NCBI GenBank assembly: GCA_026826555.1
Contig: JAKSZT010053766.1
Coordinates: forward strand, 868,596 to 932,595
Length of the DNA: 64,000 nt
Origin: Tolypeutes matacus
Taxonomy: Eukaryota > Chordata > Mammalia > Cingulata > Chlamyphoridae
Reading direction: 5' to 3'
A program made the position numbers and the translations under genes. Under the pieces are notes generated by a model. It searched no databases. It was not told the origin of the DNA and saw only the letters and a list, made by a program, of their open reading frames with translations. Below are positions 1-9,930 of this stretch, in pieces (the first letter of the stretch is position 1; each line of letters opens with the position of its first letter).

Positions 1-67
1 CAGCATTGGCTTTATACCAGCATCTACCAGGATGTAAAGAGCAAGTGCAGTTATTTTTAGTTGATTT

Positions 68-106
<39 letters not shown>

Positions 107-440
107 TTTTTTTTTTGGTATGGTAGATCCTGGTGGGACCGGTGTGGATACTCTCATTGGATTTGGCTTCAACAATAGCAGATTCAGCTTTCTATTGGCA
201 GCCACCAAGAGATTTGGAGAAGCAGTGCAACTTTGTCTGTGGGAGTGGAGTGGTGTTTTGATTGTTAGCATTAAAATTTTCCTCTTCTTTCTTTCCTTTC
301 TCTCTCTTTTTTTTTCCTCCCAGATCTTGTGGACTGAGGGATGGGAGAATTAGATTTCCAGAATGACAACAGCATAATACTCTAAACATCGAATTCCCAT
401 CAGAATAATACAAAAGAGACAAGGAGACAGGAAAGTAGGC
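1..440 (+). mobile_element. Old LINE-1, 5' UTR-like part (degenerate)
   Basis: This stretch lies directly upstream of an ORF1-like L1 segment in the same orientation and is read as the rest of its 5' UTR. It holds a (TC)n tract and a T-run at 72-116 and a second pyrimidine-rich block near 276-320. The young L1 at the right end of the window also has T-rich stretches before its ORF1. No promoter motif is convincing. The 115-codon open frame across it depends on the simple repeat and is not a gene. Confidence 0.45.
72..116. repeat. (TC)n microsatellite followed by a poly-T run
   Basis: About 13 TC units run into a T stretch of about 19 bases. It is simple-sequence DNA and is expected to vary in length between individuals. 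Confidence 0.9.
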
Positions 441-1010
441 CCAGTCATAGGAAAAAAGAAGATTTGACAGAAACCATCCTGTGGAAGCCCAGTTACTGGA
501 ATTACTACTTAAAGATCTTAGATCCAATTTATTAAATAACATCAATGAGCTAAAGGAAAACATTGACAAAGAGCTGAAGGGAATTAGTAAAAAATATACG
601 AACAAATGAGAATATCAATCATGAGATAGAAACTATAACAAGGAACCAAAAAGATATTCTAGAGCTGAAAAGTATAATAACTGTAGTGAAAACTCAATAG
701 AGGGGTGCAACAACAGATTGGAGTAGGCAGAAGAAAGGGTTAGGAAACTTGAATAGAAGACAGTTGAAATTATCCAATTTTAGGAGCAGAAAGAAAGGGG
801 AATAATTTTAAAAAAGAACAGAGCCTGTCGAGTTTCTGGGGCACCATAAAGAATACCAATATATACATCATAAGAATCCAGAAGGAGAAGAGATATAATT
901 TAAGAACTAGTGGACAAAAACTTCCCAAGTCTGATGAAAGATAAAAATCCAGAAAGCACAATGAACTCCAAACAGGATAAACTCAAAAAGCTGTACATTG
1001 ATAAAACTTA
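440..1010 (+). pseudogene. Degenerate L1 ORF1 (coiled-coil and start of the RNA-binding region)
   Basis: The plus strand keeps L1 ORF1-like wording: lysine/glutamate-rich coiled-coil codons at about 480-760, then a segment resembling the RRM of ORF1p (a relic of 'RIQKEKRYNL' type near 860-905, and 'LVDKNFPSLMKDKNPE' at about 908-955). Several stops and frameshifts break it. The C-terminal domain of ORF1 is missing: the sequence passes at about 1000 straight into the region just before ORF2. The depth of decay suggests an old L1M-class copy. The identification rests on comparison with the intact ORF1 at 61201-62181. Confidence 0.65.
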
Positions 1011-1042
1011 CAAAGATGAAATAGCAAAATGGTAGAGAAAGT

Positions 1043-1705
1043 ACTGCATTATCAATAATTACTTTAAATGTACATGAATTAAATCTTCTGATCAAAAGGT
1101 AGAGATTGACAGAATGCATAAAGAAGCATGACCCAACTATACTTTTTATAAGGGATTTGTCTTAGATTCAAAAGCACAAAAAGGTTGAAAGTAAAGGCTA
1201 GAAAAAATATTTCATGCAAATAGTAAACTAAGGAAATCTGAGTTGACTATACTAATATCAGACAAATTATTAAGTCAAAACCTGTTTAAGGAGACAAAGA
1301 AGGATATTCTATAATGATAAAAGGATCAATTCAAAGAGAAGGTATAACAATTATAAACATATATTCACCTAACAATAGGGCTCCAAAATATATAAAACAA
1401 ACATTGACAGAATTCAAGGAAGAAATAGACAATTCTTCAATAATAGTTAGAGATTTAAACATACTACTTTCAATACTGGGTAGATAAATGAAGAAATAGA
1501 GGATTTGAAAGATCCATAAACATACTGACTCCAACACATATTCTTTGCCCAACAAGAACAGAATACACATCCTTTTCAAGAGGACATAAGTCATTCTCCA
1601 GGGCAGACTATATATAAAGACATAAGACACATTTCAATAAATTTTTAAGTATTGAAAACATATGAAGTAACTTCTCCAATCACATTGGAATGAAGGTAGA
1701 AATCA
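1043..1705 (+). pseudogene. Degenerate L1 ORF2 endonuclease domain
   Basis: The decayed reading matches the endonuclease part of ORF2 in the order seen in the intact copy: an 'ITLNVHELNLLIKR' relic near 1062-1103, an 'ILISDK' relic near 1253-1270, an 'IYSPNNRAPKY' relic near 1362-1394, and an 'FSNHIGMKVEINS' relic near 1672-1708. There are many stops. The copy ends exactly where an inverted second copy begins at about 1710, so no reverse transcriptase follows on this strand. Confidence 0.75.
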
Positions 1706-1733
1706 ATAGCTTCATTCCATTCTTATTGGAGAA
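1672..1733. repeat. Inverted repeat at the tail-to-tail L1 junction
   Basis: A 25-base arm at 1672-1696 and its imperfect reverse complement at 1709-1733 are separated by about 12 bases. Both arms encode the same point of the endonuclease domain (the SDH-N-GMK region), read on opposite strands. The centre is the junction between two oppositely oriented L1 copies. Confidence 0.8.
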
Positions 1734-2480
1734 GATACAGTGTGTAATTTAGATATTTTTGAATTTACTAAGACTTGTTTTGTTACCTAACATATGATCT
1801 ATCCTGCAGAATGAGCCATGTGCCCTAAAGAAGAATGTGTATTTTGCTGCTGTTGGGTGCAGTGTTAAGCCTAGTTGGTTTATGGTATCAATCAAGTCTT
1901 CTATTTCTTTATTGAACTTCTGTCTAAATGTTCTATCCATTATTGATAGCAGTGTATCGAAGTGTCTATGATTAATGTAGAACAGTCTATTTCTCCTTTA
2001 AAATCTTTCAACATCACTTCATATATTTTATGACTCTGCTATTAGGTGCATATATATTTATAATCATTTTTTCTTGTTGAATTGTCCCATTTGTTAGTAT
2101 ACGATGGCCTTCTTTTTCTCTCATAACACTTTTTTTTACTTCAAGCTTATTTTATCTGATATTAGTATAGCTACACCAGCTCTCTTTTGGTTACTACTTG
2201 CATGATATATTTTTTCCATCCTTTCACTAAAACCTACTTATGTCTTTGAAGTTAAGGTGCATCTGTTGTAAATAGCATATAGTGGTGTCATGCTATTTTA
2301 TCCATTCTCCCAATCTCTGCCTTTTGACTAGATATTTTCACCCATTCACACTTAAAGTAACTACAGATAATGCAGGACTTTCTCTGCCATTTCACTACTT
2401 CATCTTCATCAACCTTATACTGTGTTTGTCCTTCAGTTCTTCCAGAAATGACAATTTTCATGTAGATTTGACTTTTTGGT
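1709..2480 (-). pseudogene. Degenerate L1 ORF2 endonuclease domain, minus strand
   Basis: On the minus strand the text reads as ORF2 from its start region (about 2440, with a 'NAVIT.NVNGL'-like relic) to the end of the endonuclease. A 63-codon open stretch at 1749-1940 keeps 'RIDHMLGNKTSLSKFKNI', the family's D205-containing motif (…K-I-D-H-M-L-G…). It ends at the same element position as the plus-strand copy that it faces. Confidence 0.75.
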
Positions 2481-2890
2481 AGGGCACCATTTTGTGTCCC
2501 TCCTCATTTCTCTCAGATGTATTTTTCATTTATTTTCTTTGTGGTTACAATAAGCTAATATTTACCATCTAAAATCTATAACAATCATATTTTCTTTGAT
2601 TGCAACTTAACTTCAAAAACATACACATACACTGTTCCTATACCCCTCTGTCCTGCCACATTTTGTTGTTTTTGTCACAAATTATATCTTTATGCACTTT
2701 CTGTCCAAAACCATACATTTATTATTTGTATGCTTTTGCATATTAGAACATGTATGAAGTCAAAGTGGAGTTACATGCCAAAAAAAATAAAATACAATAG
2801 TACTGGTATTTATATTTACCTATATGGTTACTTTCTGGAGGTCTTTATTTATGTTGCCTTGATCCACTGTCTGATGTCCTTTCCTTTCAG
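2480..2890 (-). mobile_element. L1 inter-ORF or ORF1-flanking sequence, minus strand
   Basis: This non-coding stretch lies between the minus-strand ORF2 start and the ORF1 tail. It is longer than the 64-bp spacer of the young L1 in this window, so it may belong to an older subfamily with a long inter-ORF region or hold an unrecognised insertion. Confidence 0.45.
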
Positions 2891-3215
2891 TCTGAAGAAT
2901 TCCTTTTAGCATTGCTTGTAAGGAAAGTTTAGTGGTTAAGAAGTTTCTTTAGTTTTTGTTTATCTGGGAATGTCTTAATCTTGCCCTCATTTTTGAAACA
3001 CAGTCTCACTAGAAGTAAAATTCTTGGCTGGCAAATGTTTTCTTTCAGCACTTTATTCCATTCTACTTCCTCCTTACCTTCATAGTTTCTGTCATAAAAT
3101 AAGCACTTAATCTTATGGGACTCAATTTTATACAACATATTGCTTTTTCCCTACAGCTTTCAGAATCCTGGCCTTGTCCTTGGCATTCAACTCATTTTCC
3201 CTCTATTTTTAAAAT
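2890..3215 (-). pseudogene. L1 ORF1 C-terminal domain relic, minus strand
   Basis: A 69-codon open stretch on the minus strand (2929-3138) contains 'CFKNEGKIKTFPDKQKLK'. This matches the C-terminal domain of L1 ORF1p (in the young copy at 62020-62090: 'FKNDGEFKIFTDKQQLRE'). It confirms that 1709-3215 is a single minus-strand L1 running ORF1 to endonuclease. Confidence 0.8.
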
Positions 3216-3299
3216 AATTAAGTCAGCAAATATACACACAAAACTAAATAACTATGGTAACTCTAGTTATTGAAAGAAATGCGAATTTATAAGCCTTGA

Positions 3300-3515
3300 T
3301 AATGGTAATATTTATTGAATTCATATTTGTCACAGGCACTGTATTAATCATTTTTAGTTGGATTACCTAATTTAATACTTACCAGAGCCTCACAGATAAG
3401 AAATACTACGATCTTTATATTTTAGATGGAGAAACAGGCTTAAAGAAGTTAAAGAACTTGCCCAAGTTCACAGTTACTTGATAGTAAAGCTGAGATCTAC
3501 ATTCTTAGTGTACCT
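3300..3515 (-). mobile_element. MIR SINE (old), minus strand
   Basis: The segment reads as the reverse complement of the MIR core: a relic of TTATTGA…CAGGCACTGT at the left, GGAGAAACAGGCTTA and AACTTGCCCAAG in the middle, then a degenerate tRNA-like head. It is diverged, as expected of a repeat shared across mammals. Confidence 0.75.
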
Positions 3516-3753
3516 CATTCAAAATAATTACCCACTCAATTGAATGTGATTATAATATGTGAAGTAATAGTCCAAATTCTGCACTATTGGTCCCAGGTTC
3601 AGCAGTTGCTCCAGGTTTTATGAAATCTGGACTACTTGCCTTGATAAATATCTTAGTTCTATAGGTATTTTCATTCTGCAAACTCTCTCAGCCCTCATTT
3701 TATTTTAGTTAATAACCTTTTTGTCATCATCTTAAGTGGTATATACAGGTCAA

Positions 3754-3782
3754 ATGTGTGTGTGTGTATGTGTGTGTGTATA
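3754..3782. repeat. (TG)n microsatellite
   Basis: A TG repeat of about 28 bases with one TA interruption. Confidence 0.9.
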
Positions 3783-3794
3783 ACTAAGTGCATA

Positions 3795-4080
3795 AGAAGA
3801 CAAAGTCCTTGTCCTCATGGTTCATATCAAATCATATAGACAAATTTTAAAATGAGATATAGTTTATTGTAGAGTACTATAAAAATGAAACTATAGGGAC
3901 TAAAACATTACCAGGAAGGGTGTTATTTAGACATACAAGATCCATATTCGTAAATAATATTTCCATGCCATATCTGATCCAGATGTGGATTTTTTAAAAG
4001 TATGGTGGATAATAGATAAAGTGAGGGAATTGAGTGAAGCTCCAATGAGTGAGATCTTCTCTTTTCACACATATTCTTCA
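3795..4080 (-). mobile_element. L2-like LINE fragment, minus strand (weak)
   Basis: The order 'AAGTCCTTGTCCTCATGG…' followed by A/T-rich text and 'ACTATAGGGACTAAAAC' resembles the reverse complement of the L2 3' end region. The match is by eye and diverged. Confidence 0.4.
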
Positions 4081-4475
4081 CTTCAGAGGTATCTCTTCTA
4101 TTGAATTTGAAGGGAATGGAAATCTTGGTTCATGAGAATCTCCTCATCAAAGAGAATGGCATAGGCTAGTGTATACCTGTTCAGGAACATAATTTCAGGG
4201 ATGTCAAGCTATAAAGAAGAGTTAAGCACCATGAACTACTTGTAGACAGTCATTTCATTTTAGTTTTTAGCATAGACCATTCTTAAATTTTGCATACTAT
4301 GACACAGTTTATCTAATTTACATGAAAATTCTTCTTGGTCCTAGAAGATTACCTAGAAAATGATTTTTGAATAAATAATTAATAATATTTATTCATGAAT
4401 TATTTGAATAATTAATTTTCAAAGATTAATTGAAAAGATAATCAGTCATGCTCAACATTCCATACATATCTGGAG

Positions 4476-4560
4476 TTGCACCAGGAATGGGGCATATATA
4501 CATCAGTGTTGCTGTAACAATGAGGTTGGGGCATCTCTCAAAAAAAAAAAAAAAAAAAAT
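4476..4560 (+). mobile_element. Short A-tailed insertion of unknown origin (possible)
   Basis: About 65 bases of unrecognised sequence end in an A-run at 4540-4559. A 7-bp direct repeat, TCTGGAG, flanks the unit at 4469-4475 and 4561-4567, as expected of L1-mediated retroposition. Such a short repeat could be chance. Confidence 0.4.
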
Positions 4561-4899
4561 TCTGGAGGCTTCCAAAAGTCAGGCTAATTTTCATTTTACC
4601 CAAGTTGAGGTTTCTGAAGTATTACTAAATATATTTCATATTCTGTCTTCAAAACATCAGAAGAATGCCTAGGTTATATAAGCTTCTTGTACTTTCTTCC
4701 TATTTTCAAAGCAGAATATAAAACAAATATTAGTGAAATAATTTTGCTTTATTTGAGCATTGTACACATTAACAAGACATAAGGTAAACAAGATAGGGTA
4801 AAGTACAGCAATCTAATTGGACTTTTCAATATCCTGAGAAATGAGCACTGTGTCTTCCTATATAACACTTTCATATTAGTCACCTGAATTGTTATTTTA

Positions 4900-5146
4900 A
4901 AAATGTTATAGGGAGAGTGGATGTGGTTCAAGCAGTTGAGTGCCTGCCTCCCACGCGGGAGGTCCTGAGTTTGGTTCCCGGTGCCTCCTGGAAAAACAAA
5001 AACACACAACAAGCAAAACAAACTAAAAACCAACTCAGGGAAGTCAATGTGACACAGTGGTTGGGCACTGGCTTCCCACATACTAGGTCCCAGAATCAAT
5101 CCCTAGCCCCTGGTACCTCAAAAAAAGAGAGAAAATGTTATAGGGA
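4900..5146 (+). mobile_element. DAS-type tRNA-derived SINE with perfect TSD
   Basis: The element body (about 4911-5131) starts with a tRNA-like head containing an A-box-like 'TGGTTCAAGCAGTTGAG' and a B-box-like 'GTTTGGTTCCCGG'. A second tRNA-like unit follows from about 5034 (…GACACAGTGGTTGGGC… to CCCCTGGTACCTC), then an A/G-rich tail. It is flanked by a perfect 15-bp TSD, AAAATGTTATAGGGA, at 4900-4914 and 5132-5146. This dimeric tRNA-Ala-like structure fits DAS-SINEs of armadillos. It would have been copied by L1 reverse transcriptase from an RNA polymerase III transcript. Its 79- and 116-codon open frames are not genes. Confidence 0.9.
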
Positions 5147-5149
5147 AAT

Positions 5150-6030
5150 CATTTAGGGTTGCAAAACTGAAAATAAGAATTCCCTTGTCTTCTACATGTC
5201 TTTTTCCCCCCTCGATAATTGGGCATGCTATCCAATAAATTATTTTATTAATATAGCATTCAATTATATTTCACAATTATTTTCAGTGTTGAAATATAAC
5301 AGAAATTACACAGCACGCATTTTCTATACTTTCTCCACAATAAAGAACAAATTGTGAGCTTCATAATGGTAAGGACACTTCATTATTTTCCAGTTGAGTC
5401 CCAGTATCTATCAAATTCTTGACCTTCTGTTGACCCTTGACAACGATTTGTTGATTGAATGAATTATATAGATTGTCATATCTTAGAAAATTGTTCAAAT
5501 TCCTAGTGTTTCATATTCATTCTGCTTCTGCTGCAAATTATAGGTGCTCTTTGATTTATATACCAGTATACTTGACCAAAGTAAATACATTTGCCAGAAG
5601 ATACTGTGAACAGTAAGCCTCTTGTGGAGCAGTATTTCATCAAGATGATTGCAGTGCTTTGTGAGGAATGCTGTTTTCACTAAACTTACTTAGCTTATTC
5701 TTTCATATCAAATATATCTGCCTACTGTCCTGGCAATTTTGGTCTCATTTATCAGTGTATATTATCTTTTCTGAGCTATCATATCCTGTTGACTCTTTTG
5801 CAACAATGCAACTTAGTCAAGGCTAACAGGTTTATGTGGAAGAGGTTAGGAAATTCCTAGGTCTTTGAAATTCATGTGTTCAGCAATTTATCTACATATG
5901 GGATGCTAAAAGCACATTCTACTTTGTAGATTTAAAAGGAAACCCATCTTTAAATGACTTCAAAACAGAAGACAAACCAATACAAAGATATAGAGAAAAG
6001 AATACTAAAATTTTTATTTTTAAAAAATCA
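5150..6030. other. Unique AT-rich sequence
   Basis: No gene, repeat family or convincing open frame was seen. The longest frame is 61 codons and has no recognisable motif. Confidence 0.6.
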
Positions 6031-6033
6031 CTT

Positions 6034-6162
6034 TCCACAGGTTGTTCAGTACTAGTGTACAAAAATATTACGGATTTTTGCATGTTGATCTTGTATCAGC
6101 CACATTGCTGAACTCATTTATTAGCTCAAGTAGCTTTGCCATGGATACTTAGGATTTTCTAA
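6034..6162 (-). mobile_element. Inverted L1 ORF2 arm
   Basis: The reverse complement repeats, at roughly 85-90% identity by eye, the ORF2 segment that is present on the plus strand at about 6279-6324 and 6418-6512. It covers the stretch just after the FADD motif. It therefore forms a hairpin-like inverted repeat with its neighbour. It lacks the small insertion carried by the plus-strand copy, so it preserves the empty site. Confidence 0.8.
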
Positions 6163-6309
6163 GTACAAGTTTGTACTAGAAGTTCTAGCTAGGGCAATTA
6201 GACAAGACAAAAAAATTAAAGGCATCCAAATAGGAAAAGAGGAAGTAAAACTCTCACTGTTTGCAGATGACATGATCCTGTATTTAGAAAATCCTGAAGT
6301 ATCCACAAC

Positions 6310-6355
6310 AAAGCTACTTGAACTGTATTGTGAGAATTTTGATTTTTACCCATAA

Positions 6356-6394
<39 letters not shown>

Positions 6395-6432
6395 ATGTAT
6401 GCTGTGGAAAAAAAAAAAAAGCTACTTGAACT
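6310..6432 (+). mobile_element. A-tailed 93-bp insertion with 15-bp TSD inside L1
   Basis: The 15-base sequence AAAGCTACTTGAACT occurs at 6310-6324 and again at 6418-6432. Between them lie about 30 unrecognised bases, an (AAAT)n run, the short text GTATGCTGTGG and an A-run. This is a retroposed insert with its TSD. The uninterrupted site is seen in the inverted arm at 6034-6162 and in the L1 copy near 52313-52340, which fixes the boundaries. The source RNA is not recognised. Confidence 0.85.
6352..6396. repeat. (AAAT)n microsatellite
   Basis: About 11 uninterrupted AAAT units within the small insertion; likely polymorphic. Confidence 0.95.
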
Positions 6433-8088
6433 AATAAATGAGTTCAGCAAAGTGGCAGGATACAAGAGCAACACGCAAAAATCAGTAATGTTTTTGTACA
6501 CTAGTACTGAAAATTCTAAGGAGGAAATCAGGAGGAAAATTACATTTTCAATAGCAACAAAAAGACTCAAATACCTAGGAGTTAATTTAACCAAAGAAGT
6601 ACAGGACCTATATGCAGAAAACTACAAAACAATGCTAAAAGAAATTTTAAAAGACCTAAACAAATGGGAAGATATTCTGTGTTCATGGATTGGAAGAATA
6701 AATATTGTGAAGATGTCAATTTTGCCCAAACTGATTTATAGATTCAATGCAATACCAATCAAAATCCCAACAGCTTACTTTACAGAATTAGAGAAGGCAA
6801 TTACCAAATTCATCTGGAAGGGTAAGTGCACCCGAATAGCCAAAAGCATTCTAAAAAAGAAGAGCAATGTGGGAGGAATTTCACTGCCTGACCTTGAAAC
6901 ATATTACAAAGCTACAGTGGTCAAAACAGCATGGTACTGGCATAAAGACAGACATATCGATCAGTGGAATAGAATTGAGAATCCAGAAATATACCCTCAC
7001 ATATACAGTCAACTGGTTTTTGACAAACCTACCAAGCCCACGCTAATGGGAAAAAACAGTCTCTTCAACACATGATGTTGGGAGAACTGGATATCTATAA
7101 CCAAAAGAGTGAAAGAGGACCTCTATCTAACCCCCTATACAAGAATCAACTCAAAATGGATCAAAGATCTAAATATAAAAGCAGGTCCATAAAACTACTA
7201 GAAGAAAATGTAGGGAAACATCTTCAAGACCTTGTAGTAGGTGGTGGTTTCTTGGACCTTACACCCAAAGCACGTGCAACAAAAGAAAAAGTAGATAAAT
7301 GGGACCTCCTCAAAATTAAACACTTTTGCACCTCACAGGTCTTTGTCAGAAGGGTGAAAAGGCAGCCAACTAAATGGGAAAAAATATTTGGAAATCACAT
7401 ATCTGATAAGGGTTTAATATCCAGGATATATAAAGAGATGTTACAACTCAACAATAAAAAGACAAATGACCCAATTAAAAAATGGGCCGAAGACTTGAAC
7501 AGACATTTCTCCGAAGAAGAAACACAAATGGCAAAGAAACACATGAAGAAATGCTCAACATCACTCATGATTAGGGAAATGCAAATCAAAACTACAATGA
7601 GATATCATTTCACACCTATCAGAATGGCCACTATTAAAAAGACAGAGAACTACAAGTGTTGGAGAGAATGTGGAGAGATAGGAACACTTCTTCATTGTTG
7701 ATGGAAATGCAGGATGGTACAACCACTATGGAGGACTGTTTGGCAGTTCCTAAAGAAGTTGAATATAGACTTGCCATGTGACCCTGCAATACCACTACTG
7801 GGTATATACCCAGAAGAACTGAGAGCAGTGACACGAACAGACATCTGCACACCGATGTTCATAGCCACATTATTCACCATTGCCAAAAGTTGGAAACAAC
7901 CCAGGTGTCCATCAACAGATGAATGGATAAACAAACTGTGGTCTATTCACACGATGGAATATTATGCAGCTGTAAGAAGAAATGAAGTCATAAAGCATAT
8001 GGCAACATGGATGAACCTGGAGGACATTATGTTGAGTGAAGCAAGCCAGACACAAAAGGACAAATACTGTATGAATGCGTTACTATGA
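6395..8088 (+). pseudogene. L1 ORF2 pseudogene, RT thumb and C-terminal part
   Basis: The three frames follow one another in ORF2 order. The first (226 codons, the first few of them from the small insertion) covers the region after the catalytic FADD, with '[15 protein letters not shown]' and 'KFIWKGK'. The second (209 codons) covers 'GISRIYKEM'-type text through '[19 protein letters not shown]' and the start of the zinc-knuckle-like 'CWRECGEIGTLLHC'. The third (124 codons) holds 'PAIPLLGIYPEE' and 'IHTMEYYAAVRRNE', the ORF2 tail. A frameshift near 7072 and a stop at 7699-7701 break the reading, so it makes no functional protein. Confidence 0.9.
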
Positions 8089-8232
8089 ACCAAATATATT
8101 GTGTAATATGTTGTTTGATTAAAAAAAAAAATTACATGTATCTATTACATTTAATTGAGAAATGTGTATATTTATTCATCTGTGTTTACTTTTTACTTTT
8201 TAATTGTTTATACTTTTCAATTATTAAATGTA

Positions 8233-8259
8233 CAAAAACAAACAAACAAACAAACAAAC
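8233..8259. repeat. (CAAA)n simple repeat
   Basis: Six CAAA units about 100 bases beyond the L1 end; possibly a degraded A-tail. Confidence 0.85.
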
Positions 8260-9225
8260 TAAAGCTCCTATTTAAGACTAGTATACGGTTTCAAACAGCT
8301 ATTGTTTCTCATTTTAAAAGGTCATAAGAATTCTTTTTGCCAGTCATGTAACTTGGTTATTACAAAGAACAATAATAAATTTTTGTTCCACAATATTTCC
8401 AGGACACTTAATTTGATGTTACTCAGAAGCCATTTTTTTTCATTTGAAGCCATGCTGAGTTACATACCAGTTCATGACCAAAATAATGATTATCAAATCC
8501 TGGATGAGTTACTGCATAAACGAAAAAGATTTTAGAAAGGTGTTTAAATTGCTGTCTAAATCTGTACTTATGTATTTTAAGATAATGATTTACTGCTTTG
8601 CTAAAATAATACATGCTCACTATTTGAAAATACAAGTGCTGCCCAGGGCTATAATGATTAAGAGTCTGGATAGTGCTCTTTGTAACCCTTGGGAGAAAAT
8701 TCTACAGGGGTCTCTGTATTTCTGCAAATGTTGAGAAGAGAGGAACAGATAGCTTTTTTTTTTCCTTTTTTTTCCCTAGACTATTAAAGGATGTTTATCT
8801 AGTGAACAGTCTTGGAATATACCTAAAGCTTTTCCCTCTGGATCAAAGGGGAGGTTTGTTTGTTGTCCAGTGTAATAACAATAATGTAACTTTCTGGGCA
8901 AAGTATGGACAAATTTGCTTGCAGCCCATTATAAAAGATTGGGGCTTCCTAAGCTTGGGATGTTTCGCTGTGACACAAAATTATTGGATGCACAGTATCA
9001 ACCTTGGCCACTCTGCTTTGCTCTAGAACTTGGAGCTCAAGAGGAACTGACATGTATATAAAGTTCATTCTCCCTGCTGTGCCACGAGTGTAAGGTGCTA
9101 TGTCTTTGACCCAAGAGACCTTTTTTCTGGCATTATACATGAAACTGTGGGTAGATAATTTGTTAGCTTACATATGGAGTAAAAATCCAGATCCCTCATA
9201 ATTCTTGACAGGGAGTGTGATTGAA
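8260..9225. other. Unique sequence
   Basis: Several overlapping short frames (up to 117 codons) occur on both strands, but none has a motif or codon pattern I recognise. There is a T-rich patch at 8754-8776. Confidence 0.5.
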
Positions 9226-9227
9226 AT

Positions 9228-9660
9228 TAAAAAAAAAAAAAAGCTGGAAATAGCCTAAATGCCTGTTAAAGATAGACTAATTATAAAAATTATGATACAT
9301 CTATCCAACAAAATAATGTGCAGCCATGAAAAATGTTGTAAGATTATATTTACTTACATAGGAAGAAATCTATTTACATAAATGCATTGCTAAGTAAAAT
9401 ACATAATTTGAAGTTTATGGCCTATTATGTGTTTCTATTTGTGGTAAAATGTGGAATAATATGTGTGTACAAGTAGTTTATCTATTAGCTGAAAAACTGA
9501 CTATATACACACCATACTCTTCACATTGGTTACTTATTGAGAATGGGGTGTGGGTGACAGCAAAGGATGATAAATTTTACTTCATACATATCTATAGTGT
9601 TTAATTTTTAATGGCCACATAAGATTCACTTCAAAATTGAATAAACCATTAAAGAGGGAG
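9228..9660 (+). mobile_element. Ancient L1 (L1ME-like) 3' end
   Basis: After an A-run at 9228-9242 the text 'TGGAAATAGCCTAAATGCCTG…AATGTGCAGCCATGAAAAATG' matches the decayed ORF2 tail typical of very old L1 copies (the phrase for 'WKQPKCPSTDE…YYAAMKRN'). A/T-rich 3' UTR-like text with a GGGGTGTGGGTGACAG patch follows. Confidence 0.6.
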
Positions 9661-9684
9661 AAAGAGAGGAAGGGGGATTTCTGA

Positions 9685-9930
9685 CTTTCAGATCAGATCC
9701 ACTTGGATTTGAGTCTTGGCTATAATTCTTGTTGCCTCTGTGACCGAGAGCAAGTTATTTAACCTCAGTGAACTTTGGTTTCCTCAACCAACAATGGGTA
9801 TAGAATAGGACCTTCCTCACCTTTTTGTCGTAAGGTTTAAAAATGTTAATGCAGTAAAGGACTCAGCTTGGCTCCTGGCACATGCTGTGCACTCAATACA
9901 TCTATGCCATTGTTAATAGTAATTTCTGAA
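9685..9930 (+). mobile_element. MIR SINE, plus strand
   Basis: In order: a relic of the tRNA-like head ('CACTTGGATTTGAGTCTTGGC'), 'AGCAAGTTATTTAACCTCAG', 'TTGGTTTCCTCAACC', then 'CTCCTGGCACATGCTGTGCA' and 'CTCAATACATCTATG'. This is the complete MIR order. Confidence 0.85.

Larger units (their letters stand above)
6163..8130 (+). mobile_element. L1 3' half (5'-truncated), ORF2 to 3' end
   Basis: A 5'-truncated L1 copy begins within the reverse transcriptase domain ('[10 protein letters not shown]'-like relic) and runs through the [12 protein letters not shown] motif (about 6262-6297), the thumb, and the cysteine-rich C-terminal region, ending in a short A-run at about 8119-8129. It is interrupted at 6325-6417 by a small A-tailed insertion. 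Three long residual frames (6395-7075, 7072-7701, 7714-8088) show moderate decay, younger than the L1 at 1-3215. Confidence 0.9.

Noticed and set aside
6034..8130. Classical twin-priming inversion
   Set aside because: The inverted arm covers sequence also present downstream in direct orientation, whereas twin priming would invert an upstream, non-overlapping segment.
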